Source: Microvirga sp. TS319 (GTDB lineage: Bacteria > Pseudomonadota > Alphaproteobacteria > Rhizobiales > Beijerinckiaceae). Taken from it: 64,000 nt of DNA. Each line of letters starts with the position of its first letter. The stretch's first letter is position 1. Location: the NCBI RefSeq assembly GCF_041276405.1, contig NZ_JBGGGT010000001.1, positions 1,666,501 through 1,730,500 of the forward strand, written 5' to 3'. Under the pieces are notes generated by a model, which did no database searches, was not told the origin of the DNA, and worked only from the letters and a program-made list of their open reading frames with translations. The translations under genes and the position numbers were made by a program. Of this stretch, positions 1 through 8,742 are shown in pieces.

Positions 1-880
1 CCCCGAATGCCGGCAAGCCGAGTCCGACGCAGCCAGCCCGCAGGGCATTCGACAAGCGCCGGTGACGGGCAAACACCTGCGGAAGCCCCTCTTCGTGAAT
101 GATCTTCAAAGCTTCATGCACACCGAGCAGCAATGAAACTGGACAGGTAAAGGCAGTTTCGTTCTTGTCCACGACAGCGAGCGCCTTACGCATGTCGAGA
201 TAAAACCGAGCACAGCGATCATCGCGTTCAATTACCTTACGGGCTTTTTCGCTTACACTGGCGAAGGCGAGGCCGGGTGGGCACATCAGCGCCTTCTGCG
301 AGCCAGTGACAACGATGTCTACACCCCACTCATCTTGTTGCAACTCCATGCCGCCGAGACCGCTGACTGAGTCCACCAAAAGCAACGTGTCCCGATCCCT
401 GAGGAGTGCGCCGATCGCGGCCAAATCGGTCACAGCGCCCGTTGCGCTCTCATTATGGACAGCGATAACCGCTCGGTATGCAGCCGTCTCAAGCTTGGCC
501 GCAATCACCTCTGTATTAGGGACGTAGCCCCATTCACTTTCGACAACGTCGACCTCTGCACCGAGAGCACGCGCAATCTGCGCGTACCGTTCTCCAAACT
601 GGCCATGCACCAGAGCAAGAACCTTTTCTCCTGGTGCGAGAACGTTGGCCAAACTCGCTTCCATGACACCGGTACCGGAGGTACTGAATGTCAGTACGGG
701 GGCCTGGGTTCCAAAAAGCGGTTTGATCAGATCCTGGATTTCTCCGAGGATCGTGCGCATTTCGGGTCCGCGATGATTCAGGATGGGTCGTGCTGTTGCT
801 AGGCGGATCCGTTCAGGAATCGAAGTCGGGCCCGGAAGGCGCAGACGGTACGGATAGACGGTCGAGGTCGATTTAGTCAC
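1..880 (-). CDS. Class-V aminotransferase (alanine/serine-glyoxylate type), C-terminus outside window
   Basis: PLP-dependent fold-type-I aminotransferase of the alanine-glyoxylate / serine-glyoxylate / pyruvate transaminase family; 293 codons are visible and the C-terminal part lies beyond position 1. The N-terminal 'RLPGPTSIP' and 'NHRGPEM' segments and the 'STSGTGVMEA' PLP-phosphate region are typical. The Schiff-base lysine is in GSQKALMCPPG, about Lys196. I chose the GTG at 880 because a GGAG lies 9 nt upstream; no better ATG is present. It starts 47 bp after the aapP stop on the same strand, so it is probably the last visible gene of the aap operon. This suggests that the imported amino compound is transaminated, perhaps onto glyoxylate or pyruvate. 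Family assignment is secure; the substrate is unknown. Confidence 0.85.
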   Translation of the reverse strand, partial: MTKSTSTVYPYRLRLPGPTSIPERIRLATARPILNHRGPEMRTILGEIQDLIKPLFGTQAPVLTFSTSGTGVMEASLANVLAPGEKVLALVHGQFGERYAQIARALGAEVDVVESEWGYVPNTEVIAAKLETAAYRAVIAVHNESATGAVTDLAAIGALLRDRDTLLLVDSVSGLGGMELQQDEWGVDIVVTGSQKALMCPPGLAFASVSEKARKVIERDDRCARFYLDMRKALAVVDKNETAFTCPVSLLLGVHEALKIIHEEGLPQVFARHRRLSNALRAGCVGLGLPAFG

Positions 881-927
881 TGCAAAGAACTCCGAAGTCT
901 GGCTTTTCGAGAGGGGCGAAACACCAG

Positions 928-1665
928 CTAGTGAATCACCTGCTGGATGAATTGGCGGGCCCGCTCAGTGCGCGGGGCAGAGAAGAACGTTTCTGGCTCA
1001 CCGACCTCTGCGATGGCACCGTCAGCCATGAAGACGACACGGTCGGCCACGGCACGAGCGAAACCCATTTCGTGAGTCACACAGATCATCGTCATGCCAG
1101 TGCCCGCAAGCTCGATCATCACGTCGAGAACCTCCTTCACCATTTCTGGATCAAGGGCTGAGGTCGGCTCGTCGAACAGCATAACGTCGGGCTCCATGGC
1201 GAGCGCACGGGCGATCGCCACGCGTTGCTGCTGTCCGCCGGAGAGCTGGTTCGGGAACTTCCGTGCCTGGTGGCCGATATGGACGCGCTCGAGCAACTCC
1301 ATTGCGCGCGCCTCGGCAGCTGCGCGAGGGACGCGCTTCAGCTTGATTGGCCCAAGGGTCAAATTGTCGATGATCGACAGATGCGGAAACAGATTGAAGC
1401 TCTGGAAAACCATGCCGACCCGCTGGCGTATCTTCTCGATGTTGTCATCCCCTTGAGAAACGTACTCGCCGGCTACCGTGATCGTGCCCTGCTCATAGGC
1501 TTCAAGGCCATTGATGCAACGGATCATCGTCGACTTGCCGGAGCCAGATGGGCCGCAAACGACAATACGCTCGCCCTGCCGAACCTCGAGATTGATATTC
1601 TTGAGAACGTGGAATTGGGAATACCACTTGTTGACGTTCACGAGCTGAATAAGCGGGTTTTCCAT
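928..1665 (-). CDS. aapP: Amino-acid ABC transporter ATP-binding protein (AapP-like)
   Basis: ATPase of a polar amino-acid ABC importer, 245 aa, the usual size for GlnQ/AapP. It shows Walker [10 protein letters not shown] near residue 40, the signature LSGGQQQR, Walker [13 protein letters not shown] and the H-loop VTHEMGFA. It is the last transporter gene of aapJ-Q-M-P, 20 bp after the aapM stop. It should sit on the cytoplasmic face of the AapQM permease and power uptake of L-amino acids. Family is certain; 'Aap' rather than a narrower amino-acid system rests on the large permease subunits next door. Confidence 0.88.
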   Translation of the reverse strand: MENPLIQLVNVNKWYSQFHVLKNINLEVRQGERIVVCGPSGSGKSTMIRCINGLEAYEQGTITVAGEYVSQGDDNIEKIRQRVGMVFQSFNLFPHLSIIDNLTLGPIKLKRVPRAAAEARAMELLERVHIGHQARKFPNQLSGGQQQRVAIARALAMEPDVMLFDEPTSALDPEMVKEVLDVMIELAGTGMTMICVTHEMGFARAVADRVVFMADGAIAEVGEPETFFSAPRTERARQFIQQVIH

Positions 1666-1685
1666 TACCTATATTCCTGTAGCGG

Positions 1686-2807
1686 TCAGGTGCGCTCGGC
1701 GCGGGCGAAACCTGCCTCAATGGCGCGGCTGTAGCAGGACAATCCGAAGCTCATCAGCCAGAACACCAATCCGACGATGAAGTAACCTTCTGCCTGCGAT
1801 CCCGCCCAGAGCGGATCGGAGACACCCGCAGAGACGATGTTAAGCAGGTCGAATAGGCCGACGACCATCACCAGTGTCGTGTTCTTCAGCAGCGATATCG
1901 TCGTGTTCACGACGCCCGGTATGACCTTTCGCACTGCCTGGGGCAGGATGATATAGAGCATGGTCCGCCAGTAGCCGAAGCCAAGCGCCATCGCGGCTTC
2001 GTATTGACCCTTGGGTAGTGCTTGCAGCCCGCCTCGGACGACCTCGGCCATATAAGCCGCCTCGTAGAAGATGATACCAACCACCGCAAGCGCAAGCGGA
2101 TCCGGCTTCATTCCCAACGGCAGGAAGAACGGGAGCATTACGATCGCCATGAACAGCACGGTGAGGAAGGGTACACCGCGGCAGAGTTCAATGAAGCCGA
2201 TACAGAACCAACGGATAAGTGGCAATCGGCTCCGCCGGCCCAGTGCGAAGAGAACGCCGAGAGGCAACGAGAAGGTAATGCCAGACACTGCGAGAATCAT
2301 CGTCAGGAGCAGGCCGCCCCATTGATCGCTCGGAACGAACGGCAAGCCGGCGAAGCCACCGCGTAGTAGGAAAAATGTTATAACCGGAAGAATGACAGCC
2401 ATGAAGAAGCCGGCATAAGCCTTGCCCGGGATCCGCGGCACCATCAGCCAGATGAGACCGGCTATCAACAATGCAAAGGCGATGTCCGGCCGCCAGCGCT
2501 CCAAAGGCGGATAGAACCCGTAAATGAACTGCGGGGCCTTGGCGACGACAAAAGCCCAGCACGCGCCCTCTTGGGTGCAATCCGCTCGACTGGTGCCACT
2601 CCACGTGGCATTAACCAGCGCCCAGGGCACAATCGTCCAAACGATACCCCCGAGCACTATGACGACGGCTAGAGATAGAACCGCGTCGCGCCAGGAAGCA
2701 AAAATCCGGCGGCGCAACCAGAGCATGATTTGAGAAGCCGGCAAGGCTCCCGTTGCTAGGGATGGTCGGGGACTGCCGGAATTGGGGATGGCGGATACGT
2801 CGTTCAC
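1686..2807 (-). CDS. aapM: Amino-acid ABC transporter permease (AapM-like)
   Basis: Inner-membrane permease of 373 aa. It is much longer than HisM/GlnP (about 220 aa) and matches the extended AapM class, with an extra N-terminal hydrophobic region before the conserved half. The conserved HisMQ-type loop reads FYEAAYMAEVVRGGLQALPKGQYEAA, residues about 250-275. The GTG at 2807 overlaps the aapQ stop (GTGA), which indicates translational coupling. It pairs with AapQ to form the channel for general L-amino-acid uptake, powered by AapP and fed by AapJ. Confidence 0.87.
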   Translation of the reverse strand: MNDVSAIPNSGSPRPSLATGALPASQIMLWLRRRIFASWRDAVLSLAVVIVLGGIVWTIVPWALVNATWSGTSRADCTQEGACWAFVVAKAPQFIYGFYPPLERWRPDIAFALLIAGLIWLMVPRIPGKAYAGFFMAVILPVITFFLLRGGFAGLPFVPSDQWGGLLLTMILAVSGITFSLPLGVLFALGRRSRLPLIRWFCIGFIELCRGVPFLTVLFMAIVMLPFFLPLGMKPDPLALAVVGIIFYEAAYMAEVVRGGLQALPKGQYEAAMALGFGYWRTMLYIILPQAVRKVIPGVVNTTISLLKNTTLVMVVGLFDLLNIVSAGVSDPLWAGSQAEGYFIVGLVFWLMSFGLSCYSRAIEAGFARAERT

Positions 2808-3994
2808 CGTTCAGCAATCCTAGTCATGTGGTTGAACAGATTGATCAGCGCACCGATCAGGAGACTGATAACGAGGTAGACAGCCATAGTCATCGCGACG
2901 ATTTCGATAGCGCGGCCAGTCTGGTTGATGCTGATGCCGGTGAACACGCCGACAAGATCCGGATAGCCAATTGCGACCGCGAGTGATGACCCCTTGAGGA
3001 TGTTGAGATACTGGTTCGACAGTGGCGGCAGCAACACGCGGATTGCCTGTGGGATTACGATGAACCGGAGGGTCTTCCACCAGCCGAATCCGATCGCGGC
3101 TGCGGCTTCGCGTTGACCTTTGTTAACAGACTCGATGCTCGCTCGAACCAGTTCGCCAATGAACGCGGCATTATAGATTGCCATAGCGATGACGAGAGCC
3201 GCGAGTTCCGGCACGACAACCCAGCCGCCAATGAAGTTGAAACCCCTCAATTGCGGAGTCGAGACGGAGACCTGTGAGCCTGTGAGCACAACCCATGCCA
3301 GGGGAAGGACAATCAAGATCGCAAGCACCGGGATCCAAGTGTTGACTTGGCGACCGGTCCGTTCCCCATAGGCAGTAAGGCTACGAAAGAGTGCGAGCGC
3401 AGAAGCAAGCGCGATCAAGATGACCAGCATAAGCAGTTCGGGCCGGTCGGCTATCAGACCAGGCAGGAAGATGCCCCGGTTTGATAAATAGACCACGTCG
3501 CCAAGCGAGTGGGCCGCTCGGGGAGCTGGAAGCATTGTCAAAGCGACATTGTACCAGATTAGAATGTGCAGCAGTTGCGGTAGGTTGCGCACGATCTCGA
3601 CGTAAAGGCGCGCAGCGCGCGACATCGCCCAGTTGCCGGAGAGTTGCGCGATGCCGACAGCAAATCCGAAAATGGTTGAAAAGGTGATCGCGAGAACGGT
3701 GACCAGCAGCGTGTTGGTGATGCCGATCAAAAAGACGTGCCAGTAAGTGTCGCTGGCTGTGTAGGGAATGAGATGGAAGGCGATCTCGAAGCCTGCTTCC
3801 TGCCACAGGAAATCAAAGCCGATATTGAGACCACGCGCTAGCAGATTATCATGCAGATTCCCGATGGCAACATAACCCACTAAGGCGAGGGCGGCCACGA
3901 GCACGCTCTGATAGAACCAGCCCAGGATCCTCCGACTTCCGAGCGTCCGCCGCTGGGGATGAATAGCACGTGAGATCGACATCGTTACAAGCAC
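2804..3994 (-). CDS. aapQ: Amino-acid ABC transporter permease (AapQ-like)
   Basis: Second permease subunit, 396 aa, again the long AapQ class. N-terminal hydrophobic segments are followed by a long periplasmic stretch and the conserved loop IYNAAFIGELVRASIESVNKGQREAA near residues 270-295. The start is taken as GTG 3994, which has an AGGA about 5 nt upstream; the in-frame ATG at 3982 would be too far from it. Coupled to aapM by a 4-bp overlap. A perfect stem-loop separates it from aapJ upstream, which probably lowers permease expression relative to the binding protein. Confidence 0.87.
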   Translation of the reverse strand: MLVTMSISRAIHPQRRTLGSRRILGWFYQSVLVAALALVGYVAIGNLHDNLLARGLNIGFDFLWQEAGFEIAFHLIPYTASDTYWHVFLIGITNTLLVTVLAITFSTIFGFAVGIAQLSGNWAMSRAARLYVEIVRNLPQLLHILIWYNVALTMLPAPRAAHSLGDVVYLSNRGIFLPGLIADRPELLMLVILIALASALALFRSLTAYGERTGRQVNTWIPVLAILIVLPLAWVVLTGSQVSVSTPQLRGFNFIGGWVVVPELAALVIAMAIYNAAFIGELVRASIESVNKGQREAAAAIGFGWWKTLRFIVIPQAIRVLLPPLSNQYLNILKGSSLAVAIGYPDLVGVFTGISINQTGRAIEIVAMTMAVYLVISLLIGALINLFNHMTRIAER

Positions 3995-4014
3995 CGACTT
4001 CCTGTCAGAGTAAG

Positions 4015-4040
4015 GAGGTCGGCGTTAGGCCGCCGACCTC
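4015..4040 (-). promoter_or_regulatory. Intercistronic stem-loop between aapJ and aapQ
   Basis: GAGGTCGGCG (4015-4024) is a perfect 10-bp inverted repeat with CGCCGACCTC (4031-4040), around a 6-nt loop. It lies in the 60-bp gap between the aapJ stop and the aapQ start. No T-run follows on either strand, so it is better read as an mRNA-stabilising or attenuating hairpin than as a full terminator. Such hairpins commonly let the binding protein be made in excess over the permease. Confidence 0.75.
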
Positions 4041-4054
4041 GATGGCGCGCCACC

Positions 4055-5092
4055 TCAGCGAATCAGAGGCGAAGACATCAAACCCTTGTTATTCCAGAGA
4101 TTGTTGAGACCGCGCTCGAGTTTGATCGGGCTCTTATCCCCAACATTGCGTGCAAACATCTCGCCGTAATTTCCGACGGATTTAATCGCGTTGAAAGCCC
4201 AATCGTTTTCCAGCCCGAGCTTGACGCCAAAGTCACCTGTGACACCCAAGAGACGCTGCACCTCGGGTGAGGTCGACGTCTTCTTCATTTCCTCGACATT
4301 CGCTTGCGTAATGCCCAATTCCTCTGCGGCGATCAAAGCATTCAGAGTCCAAGCAACGATGTCACGGAAGCGGCTATCGTCCTTGCGGACGACGGGGCCG
4401 ATAGGCTCCATTGAAATAAGTTCCGGCAGCACAACCCATTCGTCGGGATTGCCAAGCTTGCTGACCGCACCAGCGAGTGCGCTCAAAACGTTCGCGTAGA
4501 CGTCACAACGCCCAGCGGCAAGATTCTTCTCATTTTGATCACGCGTATTCGCGGTGACGGGAGTGAATTTGAGGCCGTTCTTGCGGAAGAAATCCGCGAG
4601 GTTCAACTCGTAATTGGAACCACCCGAGACACAGATCGAAGCGCCGTCCAGCTCCTTCGCGCTGCTCACTCCAAGCGATTTCTTCGCCAAAAAGCCTTGG
4701 CTGTCATAGAGGTACGCGCCCGCCCATTCGACGTTAAGCTCGATGTCACGGATGAAAGTGTGCGTCGCAGTCCGAGCCAACAGATCGATTCCGCCCGACT
4801 GAAGCGTCGTAAAGGCTGTCTTGATCTCAAGCGGCACGAACTTGATCTTCTCCGAGTCTCCGAGGACAGCAGCCGCGACCGCCCGGCAGAAATCAACCTC
4901 GAAGCCGGTCCACTTAGCGGCACCATCAAGCGTACTCATGCCGGTTTGGACGCCGGTCGAAACGCCGCAGTTCAGTAGGCCGCGGTCTTTGATGGCTTTT
5001 TGAGTGGCACCGGTATTTGCCGACGCTGCCGTTGCGGCAATCACCAGACACCCTGCGGCCAGCGTCCACTTATTGCATAGGTTTGCGAGCAT
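4055..5092 (-). CDS. aapJ: Periplasmic amino-acid-binding protein (AapJ-like)
   Basis: Solute-binding protein of 345 aa, family 3 (SBP_bac_3), AapJ length class. The first 25 or so residues are a signal peptide ending near ATAASA-N. The mature part begins with the family pattern KDRGLLNCGVSTG and continues with WTGFEVDFCRAVAAAVLGD. ATG 5092 has GGGAGG 5 nt upstream. It captures L-amino acids or similar compounds in the periplasm for AapQMP and is the first gene of the operon. The 135-bp upstream gap carries the palindromic operator listed at 5184. Confidence 0.88.
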   Translation of the reverse strand: MLANLCNKWTLAAGCLVIAATAASANTGATQKAIKDRGLLNCGVSTGVQTGMSTLDGAAKWTGFEVDFCRAVAAAVLGDSEKIKFVPLEIKTAFTTLQSGGIDLLARTATHTFIRDIELNVEWAGAYLYDSQGFLAKKSLGVSSAKELDGASICVSGGSNYELNLADFFRKNGLKFTPVTANTRDQNEKNLAAGRCDVYANVLSALAGAVSKLGNPDEWVVLPELISMEPIGPVVRKDDSRFRDIVAWTLNALIAAEELGITQANVEEMKKTSTSPEVQRLLGVTGDFGVKLGLENDWAFNAIKSVGNYGEMFARNVGDKSPIKLERGLNNLWNNKGLMSSPLIR

Positions 5093-5183
5093 TTAGTCCT
5101 CCCAGCGGCTGTCATAAAGCGGATACGGGCTGTTCCCCCCGCTTAGCGGTGCTTGAATTACACATAACATGATAAGTATCAAG

Positions 5184-5202
5184 TTAATTAGCATGTTAAT
5201 TA
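5184..5202. promoter_or_regulatory. Near-palindromic operator upstream of aapJ
   Basis: TTAATTAGCATGTTAATTA is a CATG-centred palindrome with a single mismatched pair. A weaker CATG-centred copy (ACATAACATGATAAGTAT, centre 24 bp away) lies at 5162-5179. The central 16 bases, TTAATTAGCATGTTAA, recur exactly at 7835-7850 in front of the second operon. The form is that of a MarR- or GntR-type dimer site; the regulator is not visible next to it. Confidence 0.6.
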
Positions 5203-5227
5203 GATGGACTGGGCCGTGTTCCGTCGG

Positions 5228-6046
5228 CTAGTAGACGGCGCCGGATGACGTTGGAAATGCTGCCGGCTTGGCGGCAAATTGCGAGAGCAGCCGGGTGGCG
5301 CCTCCAGCCAGCACTCCCACATCGGAACCGATCGCCACGAAGCTCGCTCCAAGCTCGACATAGCTCTGAGCGAGATCGACATCGGCCGTCAGGATTCCTG
5401 CCGCTTTGCCAGACGCCAGTATTCGGGACAGACCATCCCGCACGGCGGATTGAACGTCGGCGACACCTGGCACTCCCAGATGGCCCATGTCTGCTGCAAG
5501 ATCGGCGGGACCGATGAAGATTCCATCGACACCATCAACGCTCGCGATCTCCTCAATCGCAGCAAGTCCTGCTCGACTCTCAACCTGGACAAGCAAGCAG
5601 ATTTGCTCGTTCGCGGTCTGCAGATAGTCGGAAATCCGGTTGTAGTTCGAAGCCCGTGCTAAAGCCGCTCCAACGCCACGCACTCCGTCCGGGGGATAGC
5701 GCGTAGCGCGTACGAGAGCCCGGGCTTGCTCCGCAGACTCCACCATAGGAACCAAGAGCGTTTGAGCGCCAATATCCAGAACTTGTTTGATGATCCAGGT
5801 CTCACCGATCGGAACCCGAACGACCGGGTGGCTTGCCGAGCCTGCGATAGCCTGGAGCTGTGCAGCGAGTAAAGGAATGTCATTGGGACCGTGCTCTGCA
5901 TCAACGAGCAGCCAGTCATAACCGGCGCCTGCGCAGACTTCAGCCACATAGGGGCTTGCTAGAGCGAGCCACAGGCCGATTTGAGAGCGCCCGTTGCGGA
6001 GCGCTGCCTTAAAGGCATTCTGGGGAGCAGGCATGAATGGTCTCAC
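5228..6046 (-). CDS. hpaI: HpcH/HpaI-family class-II aldolase
   Basis: Metal-dependent pyruvate aldolase of 272 aa (HpaI/GarL family), which cleaves 4-hydroxy-2-oxo acids into pyruvate and an aldehyde. It shows the VDAEHGPND motif near residue 50, the metal-ligand region VQVESRAG and the second one [10 protein letters not shown]. The GTG at 6046 overlaps the stop of the upstream hydratase (GTGA); an in-frame ATG follows at 6034. With the hydratase and the FAH-family enzyme it makes the lower half of a homoprotocatechuate-like meta-cleavage route. The exact substrate chain length cannot be read from sequence. Confidence 0.8.
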   Translation of the reverse strand: MRPFMPAPQNAFKAALRNGRSQIGLWLALASPYVAEVCAGAGYDWLLVDAEHGPNDIPLLAAQLQAIAGSASHPVVRVPIGETWIIKQVLDIGAQTLLVPMVESAEQARALVRATRYPPDGVRGVGAALARASNYNRISDYLQTANEQICLLVQVESRAGLAAIEEIASVDGVDGIFIGPADLAADMGHLGVPGVADVQSAVRDGLSRILASGKAAGILTADVDLAQSYVELGASFVAIGSDVGVLAGGATRLLSQFAAKPAAFPTSSGAVY

Positions 6047-6846
6047 TCGAAGAAGCAGCTGACGGTCCCGAGTGGTCCGTAGTCGCCGATGATGGTGTCG
6101 CCGTGCCGCACTTCGACTGGGCGGATGAAGGAGCCAGCCAGAACGATCTGGCCGGCCTCGATATGCTCGCCGTAGATGGCAAGCCGATTAGCCAGCCACG
6201 CAATTCCGCGTGCTGGGTGGTTCAGCACGCCCGCGCCGAGTCCGGTTTCCTCGACCTGACCATTCCGCGAGACAATCGCCCCAACCCAGCGCAGATCCAC
6301 CTGATCTGGCCGCAGGACGCGACCGCCTAGAACAACTCCGGCATTGGCGGCGTTATCTGAGATCGTATCAACAATAGTTCGAGCCCGGTTTGTTTCCGAG
6401 TCGACGCGGAGGATACGTGTGTCAAGGATCTCCAGTGCCGGCGTGACATAATCGGTCGCGTTCAGCACATCGAAAACCGTAACATCGGGTCCTTTCAAGT
6501 CTTTCTTCATGACAAAGGCGATCTCCGCCTCAATCCGTGGTTGGATGAAGCGATCCTTGGGAACGCTGCTTCCATCCTCGAAATGCATGTCGTCGAACAG
6601 CACCCCTGAATCCGGTGTGTCGATGTTGAGTGCATATTGCATGGCCTTCGAAGTAAGACCGATCTTCCATCCGATAACCTTGCGACCTGCCGCAAGCTTA
6701 TGCTGAACCCAGGCGGCTTGGATCGCATACGCATCATCAACCGTCATCTGCGGGAACCGCAGCGACATGAGACCTATCTGCCTACGCGTCTGCTCCGCCT
6801 CGTCTAGACTGAGAGCTGCCGCGGTGGTTTCGTCAGACGTAAGCAT
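6043..6846 (-). CDS. hpaH: 2-oxo-hepta-4-ene-1,7-dioate hydratase-type enzyme (HpaH/MhpD family)
   Basis: FAH-superfamily hydratase of 267 aa, the usual size of HpaH/MhpD/2-oxopent-4-enoate hydratases. Family hallmarks are [14 protein letters not shown] near residue 60, EAEIAFVM near 108 and [14 protein letters not shown] near 195. It should hydrate a 2-oxo-4-enoic diacid to the 4-hydroxy-2-oxo acid cut by the aldolase encoded next. Starts 3 bp after the preceding gene's stop and overlaps the aldolase start, so the three genes are one transcript. Substrate is inferred from the gene trio only. Confidence 0.78.
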   Translation of the reverse strand: MLTSDETTAAALSLDEAEQTRRQIGLMSLRFPQMTVDDAYAIQAAWVQHKLAAGRKVIGWKIGLTSKAMQYALNIDTPDSGVLFDDMHFEDGSSVPKDRFIQPRIEAEIAFVMKKDLKGPDVTVFDVLNATDYVTPALEILDTRILRVDSETNRARTIVDTISDNAANAGVVLGGRVLRPDQVDLRWVGAIVSRNGQVEETGLGAGVLNHPARGIAWLANRLAIYGEHIEAGQIVLAGSFIRPVEVRHGDTIIGDYGPLGTVSCFFE

Positions 6847-6849
6847 CGC

Positions 6850-7731
6850 TCAGACCTCATCGGAAATGGTGTTGCAGAGAAGGCCGATGCCATCGGCTTC
6901 AACCTCGACGACGTCGCCCGGCTTTAACCAGACCGGTGGATCGAGCCGGGCTCCCGCACCTGTCGGGGTTCCGGTGATGAGGATGTCGCCGGGGACGAGC
7001 GTGGTGAAGGTCGAAATATAGCTGATGATCTTCCGGAAGGAGAAAATCATGCGACTGGTCCGATCGCTCTGGCGCACCTCGCCGTTGACGCGGGTTGTCA
7101 GTGCGATGTCCGCGATCTGGGCCTCGTTGGTGAACGGCACAAGCCATGGACCAATTGAGCCGGAGCTGTCGAAATTCTTTCCTTGCGTGACGTTGAACTT
7201 GGCATGGCGAACCCAGTCACGGATCGTGCCCTCATTCGCCAGCGTCAACGCTGCGATATAGTCCAATGCCTCGCATTCAGGGATCCGGCGCCCAGTCTTA
7301 CCAATAACGATCGCGATTTCGCCCTCATAGTCGAGCTGCTCGCTTTCCGGCGGTCTGATCAAAGGTTGCTTGTGACTGGTAAACGAACGCAAAAAGCGGG
7401 GAAATAGGGACGGGTTTGGTGGCGCTTCCTTGCCATCCTTGTACTCTGCATTGCGGTCGGGAAAGTTCACTCCGACGCAGATGATTTTCTCCGGTGCTAT
7501 AGACGGCAACTCAAAGCGAATGCTTTCCAGTGGAAGATCTGGCGTTAGCGCCGTCCCCTTCTCCGCCAGGAACGCAAACGCCTGATCTGCGACGACGTGT
7601 TGGAGCGTTGGCCATTGAGAACCATACCGGGCCGATAGGTCCACGATGCCACCGTCCACGGCCAGACCGTATCGTACTTTATCGGTGTGAAAATAACTTA
7701 CAAACTTCGGCACCAAGACCCGCGTCCTCAC
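6850..7731 (-). CDS. Fumarylacetoacetate-hydrolase family protein
   Basis: FAH-fold metal enzyme of 293 aa. The divalent-metal ligands are in the DYEGEIAIVIG segment near residue 130, and the C-terminal TPTGAGARL and LKPGDVVEVE motifs are canonical. It may act as HpaG-like decarboxylase/isomerase or as an acylpyruvate hydrolase in the same pathway as the hydratase and aldolase downstream. First gene of that operon. I list GTG 7731; a GTG six codons later (7713) is equally plausible because homologues tend to begin just before VSYFHTDKVRYG. A copy of the shared palindromic operator lies about 105 bp upstream. Confidence 0.8.
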   Translation of the reverse strand: MRTRVLVPKFVSYFHTDKVRYGLAVDGGIVDLSARYGSQWPTLQHVVADQAFAFLAEKGTALTPDLPLESIRFELPSIAPEKIICVGVNFPDRNAEYKDGKEAPPNPSLFPRFLRSFTSHKQPLIRPPESEQLDYEGEIAIVIGKTGRRIPECEALDYIAALTLANEGTIRDWVRHAKFNVTQGKNFDSSGSIGPWLVPFTNEAQIADIALTTRVNGEVRQSDRTSRMIFSFRKIISYISTFTTLVPGDILITGTPTGAGARLDPPVWLKPGDVVEVEADGIGLLCNTISDEV

Positions 7732-8067
7732 AGTGAGCTTTAAGAGGGACCAGCTAGCAGCTTCTTCTTATCTCCACTCAAAACCCACCATTGGGACAAA
7801 GAGCATCGACTAAGAGGCGTGCCGCCGCCACGATTTAATTAGCATGTTAAATATCTGCTGAGCTAGAATGTCAATCGTGGTACTTGGCGAGGCTTGTGCG
7901 TTTCCCCACTAAGCTCGACTTTGGCGATTTTGGCGGGTGAATTGGGAGGACGAGACGACGAAGCGAACGATGCGGTAGGCTCGGACGTTGGTGCGTAATT
8001 CGGCCGGGGGTGTCGCGCCCGGCTGGCGGTGAGGTATAGGGGCAGTTCCCTGAAGCCGAGAAGCTGA
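7732..8067. other. Intergenic region between catabolic operon and IS remnant
   Basis: Holds the operator at 7835 and presumably the promoter of the enzyme operon. From about 7890 the sequence may be the left flank of the IS5-type remnant: GGCTTGTGC at 7891 loosely resembles the right-end repeat at 8611-8630. I see no convincing coding region. Confidence 0.4.
7835..7850. promoter_or_regulatory. Second copy of the shared operator, upstream of the HpaGHI-like operon
   Basis: TTAATTAGCATGTTAA here is identical to the core at 5184-5199 in front of aapJ. Both lie 90-110 bp upstream of the first start codon of their operon. The outer flanks are less symmetrical than in the first copy. Two identical 16-mers placed this way point to one regulator controlling both transporter and enzymes. 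Confidence 0.6.
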
Positions 8068-8576
8068 ATGCCCTGCAAGGTCAATGAAAGCCGCCGCCAC
8101 AAGATTCCAAAGGGTCGCTACCTCGTGAAGAACTGGCGGGACTACGATGCAGCGCTGCGCCGGCGGTCGGCTCACTGTTGGATCAGATCTCAGGCCCAAT
8201 TGCTTCGGTCACGGCTGATGGCGCGTACGATGGGGATCCGGTCTACGGTATTATCGCCGACCGAGATCCTGCGGCTGCGGTGATCATTCCAGCACGCTCC
8301 ACAGCTGTGCCGAGCAACACGGCTGAGACTGCACCCACCCAGCGGGATCGGCACCTTCGGATGATCCGGGAGCGTGGTCGGCTCGGCTGGCAGAAGGCGG
8401 GGAACTACGGCCGTCGGTCCTTGGGCGAGGTCGCGATGATGCGCTACAAGACAATAATTGGTCGCCGCCTCCACGCTCGGGCTCTGCCAACACAGAAGAC
8501 CGAGGTGGCCGCCGGCTGCAAGGTCATCAATGTCATGACCCGCCTCGGTATGCCTGTATCCCAGCATATCGCTTGA
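8068..8576 (+). pseudogene. IS5-family transposase remnant with internal deletion
   Basis: The first 33 codons (8068-8166) give the N-terminus of an IS5/IS903-type DDE transposase, with the pattern KVNESRRHKIPKGRY and NWRDYDAALRRR. The rest is in another frame from about 8178 and encodes the C-terminal third (ADGAYDGDPVY, then RYKTIIGRRLHAR). The whole central catalytic part is missing: about 165 residues remain where roughly 300 are expected. So this is a dead copy that lost its middle and shifted frame at the junction. The right terminal repeat appears to survive at 8611-8630. Confidence 0.8.
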
Positions 8577-8610
8577 GCCCCAGCGCCAGAGGATGAACGC
8601 AGTCTTAATC

Positions 8611-8630
8611 TGAATTATGCACCAAAGCCC
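8611..8630 (+). repeat. Probable right terminal inverted repeat of the IS5-type remnant
   Basis: The minus strand here reads GGGCTTTGGTGCATAATTC, close to terminal repeats of the IS903/IS1031-like part of the IS5 family (GGCTTTGTTGCA...). It lies 35 bp after the transposase stop, as expected for the right end. The left partner is not clearly recognisable. Confidence 0.45.
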
Positions 8631-8681
8631 TTCCGGGTGGCTCCCGCGACCTCACAAACCGTTGACGAGGCCGCTCCACCC

Positions 8682-8742
8682 TTGACATACAATGCAAATG
8701 CATTACCTTACAAGATGAACGAGCAAGCGTTGGGAGGCAGGA
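8682..8742 (+). promoter_or_regulatory. Promoter/operator of the toxin-antitoxin pair
   Basis: TTGACA at 8682-8687 is a consensus -35 box. The following ATGCAAATGCAT contains two near-identical hexamers and the palindrome ATGCAT, a plausible operator for the AbrB-fold antitoxin. A GGGAGG ribosome-binding site at 8732-8737 sits 5 nt before the antitoxin ATG. The -10 box is not obvious. Confidence 0.45.
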
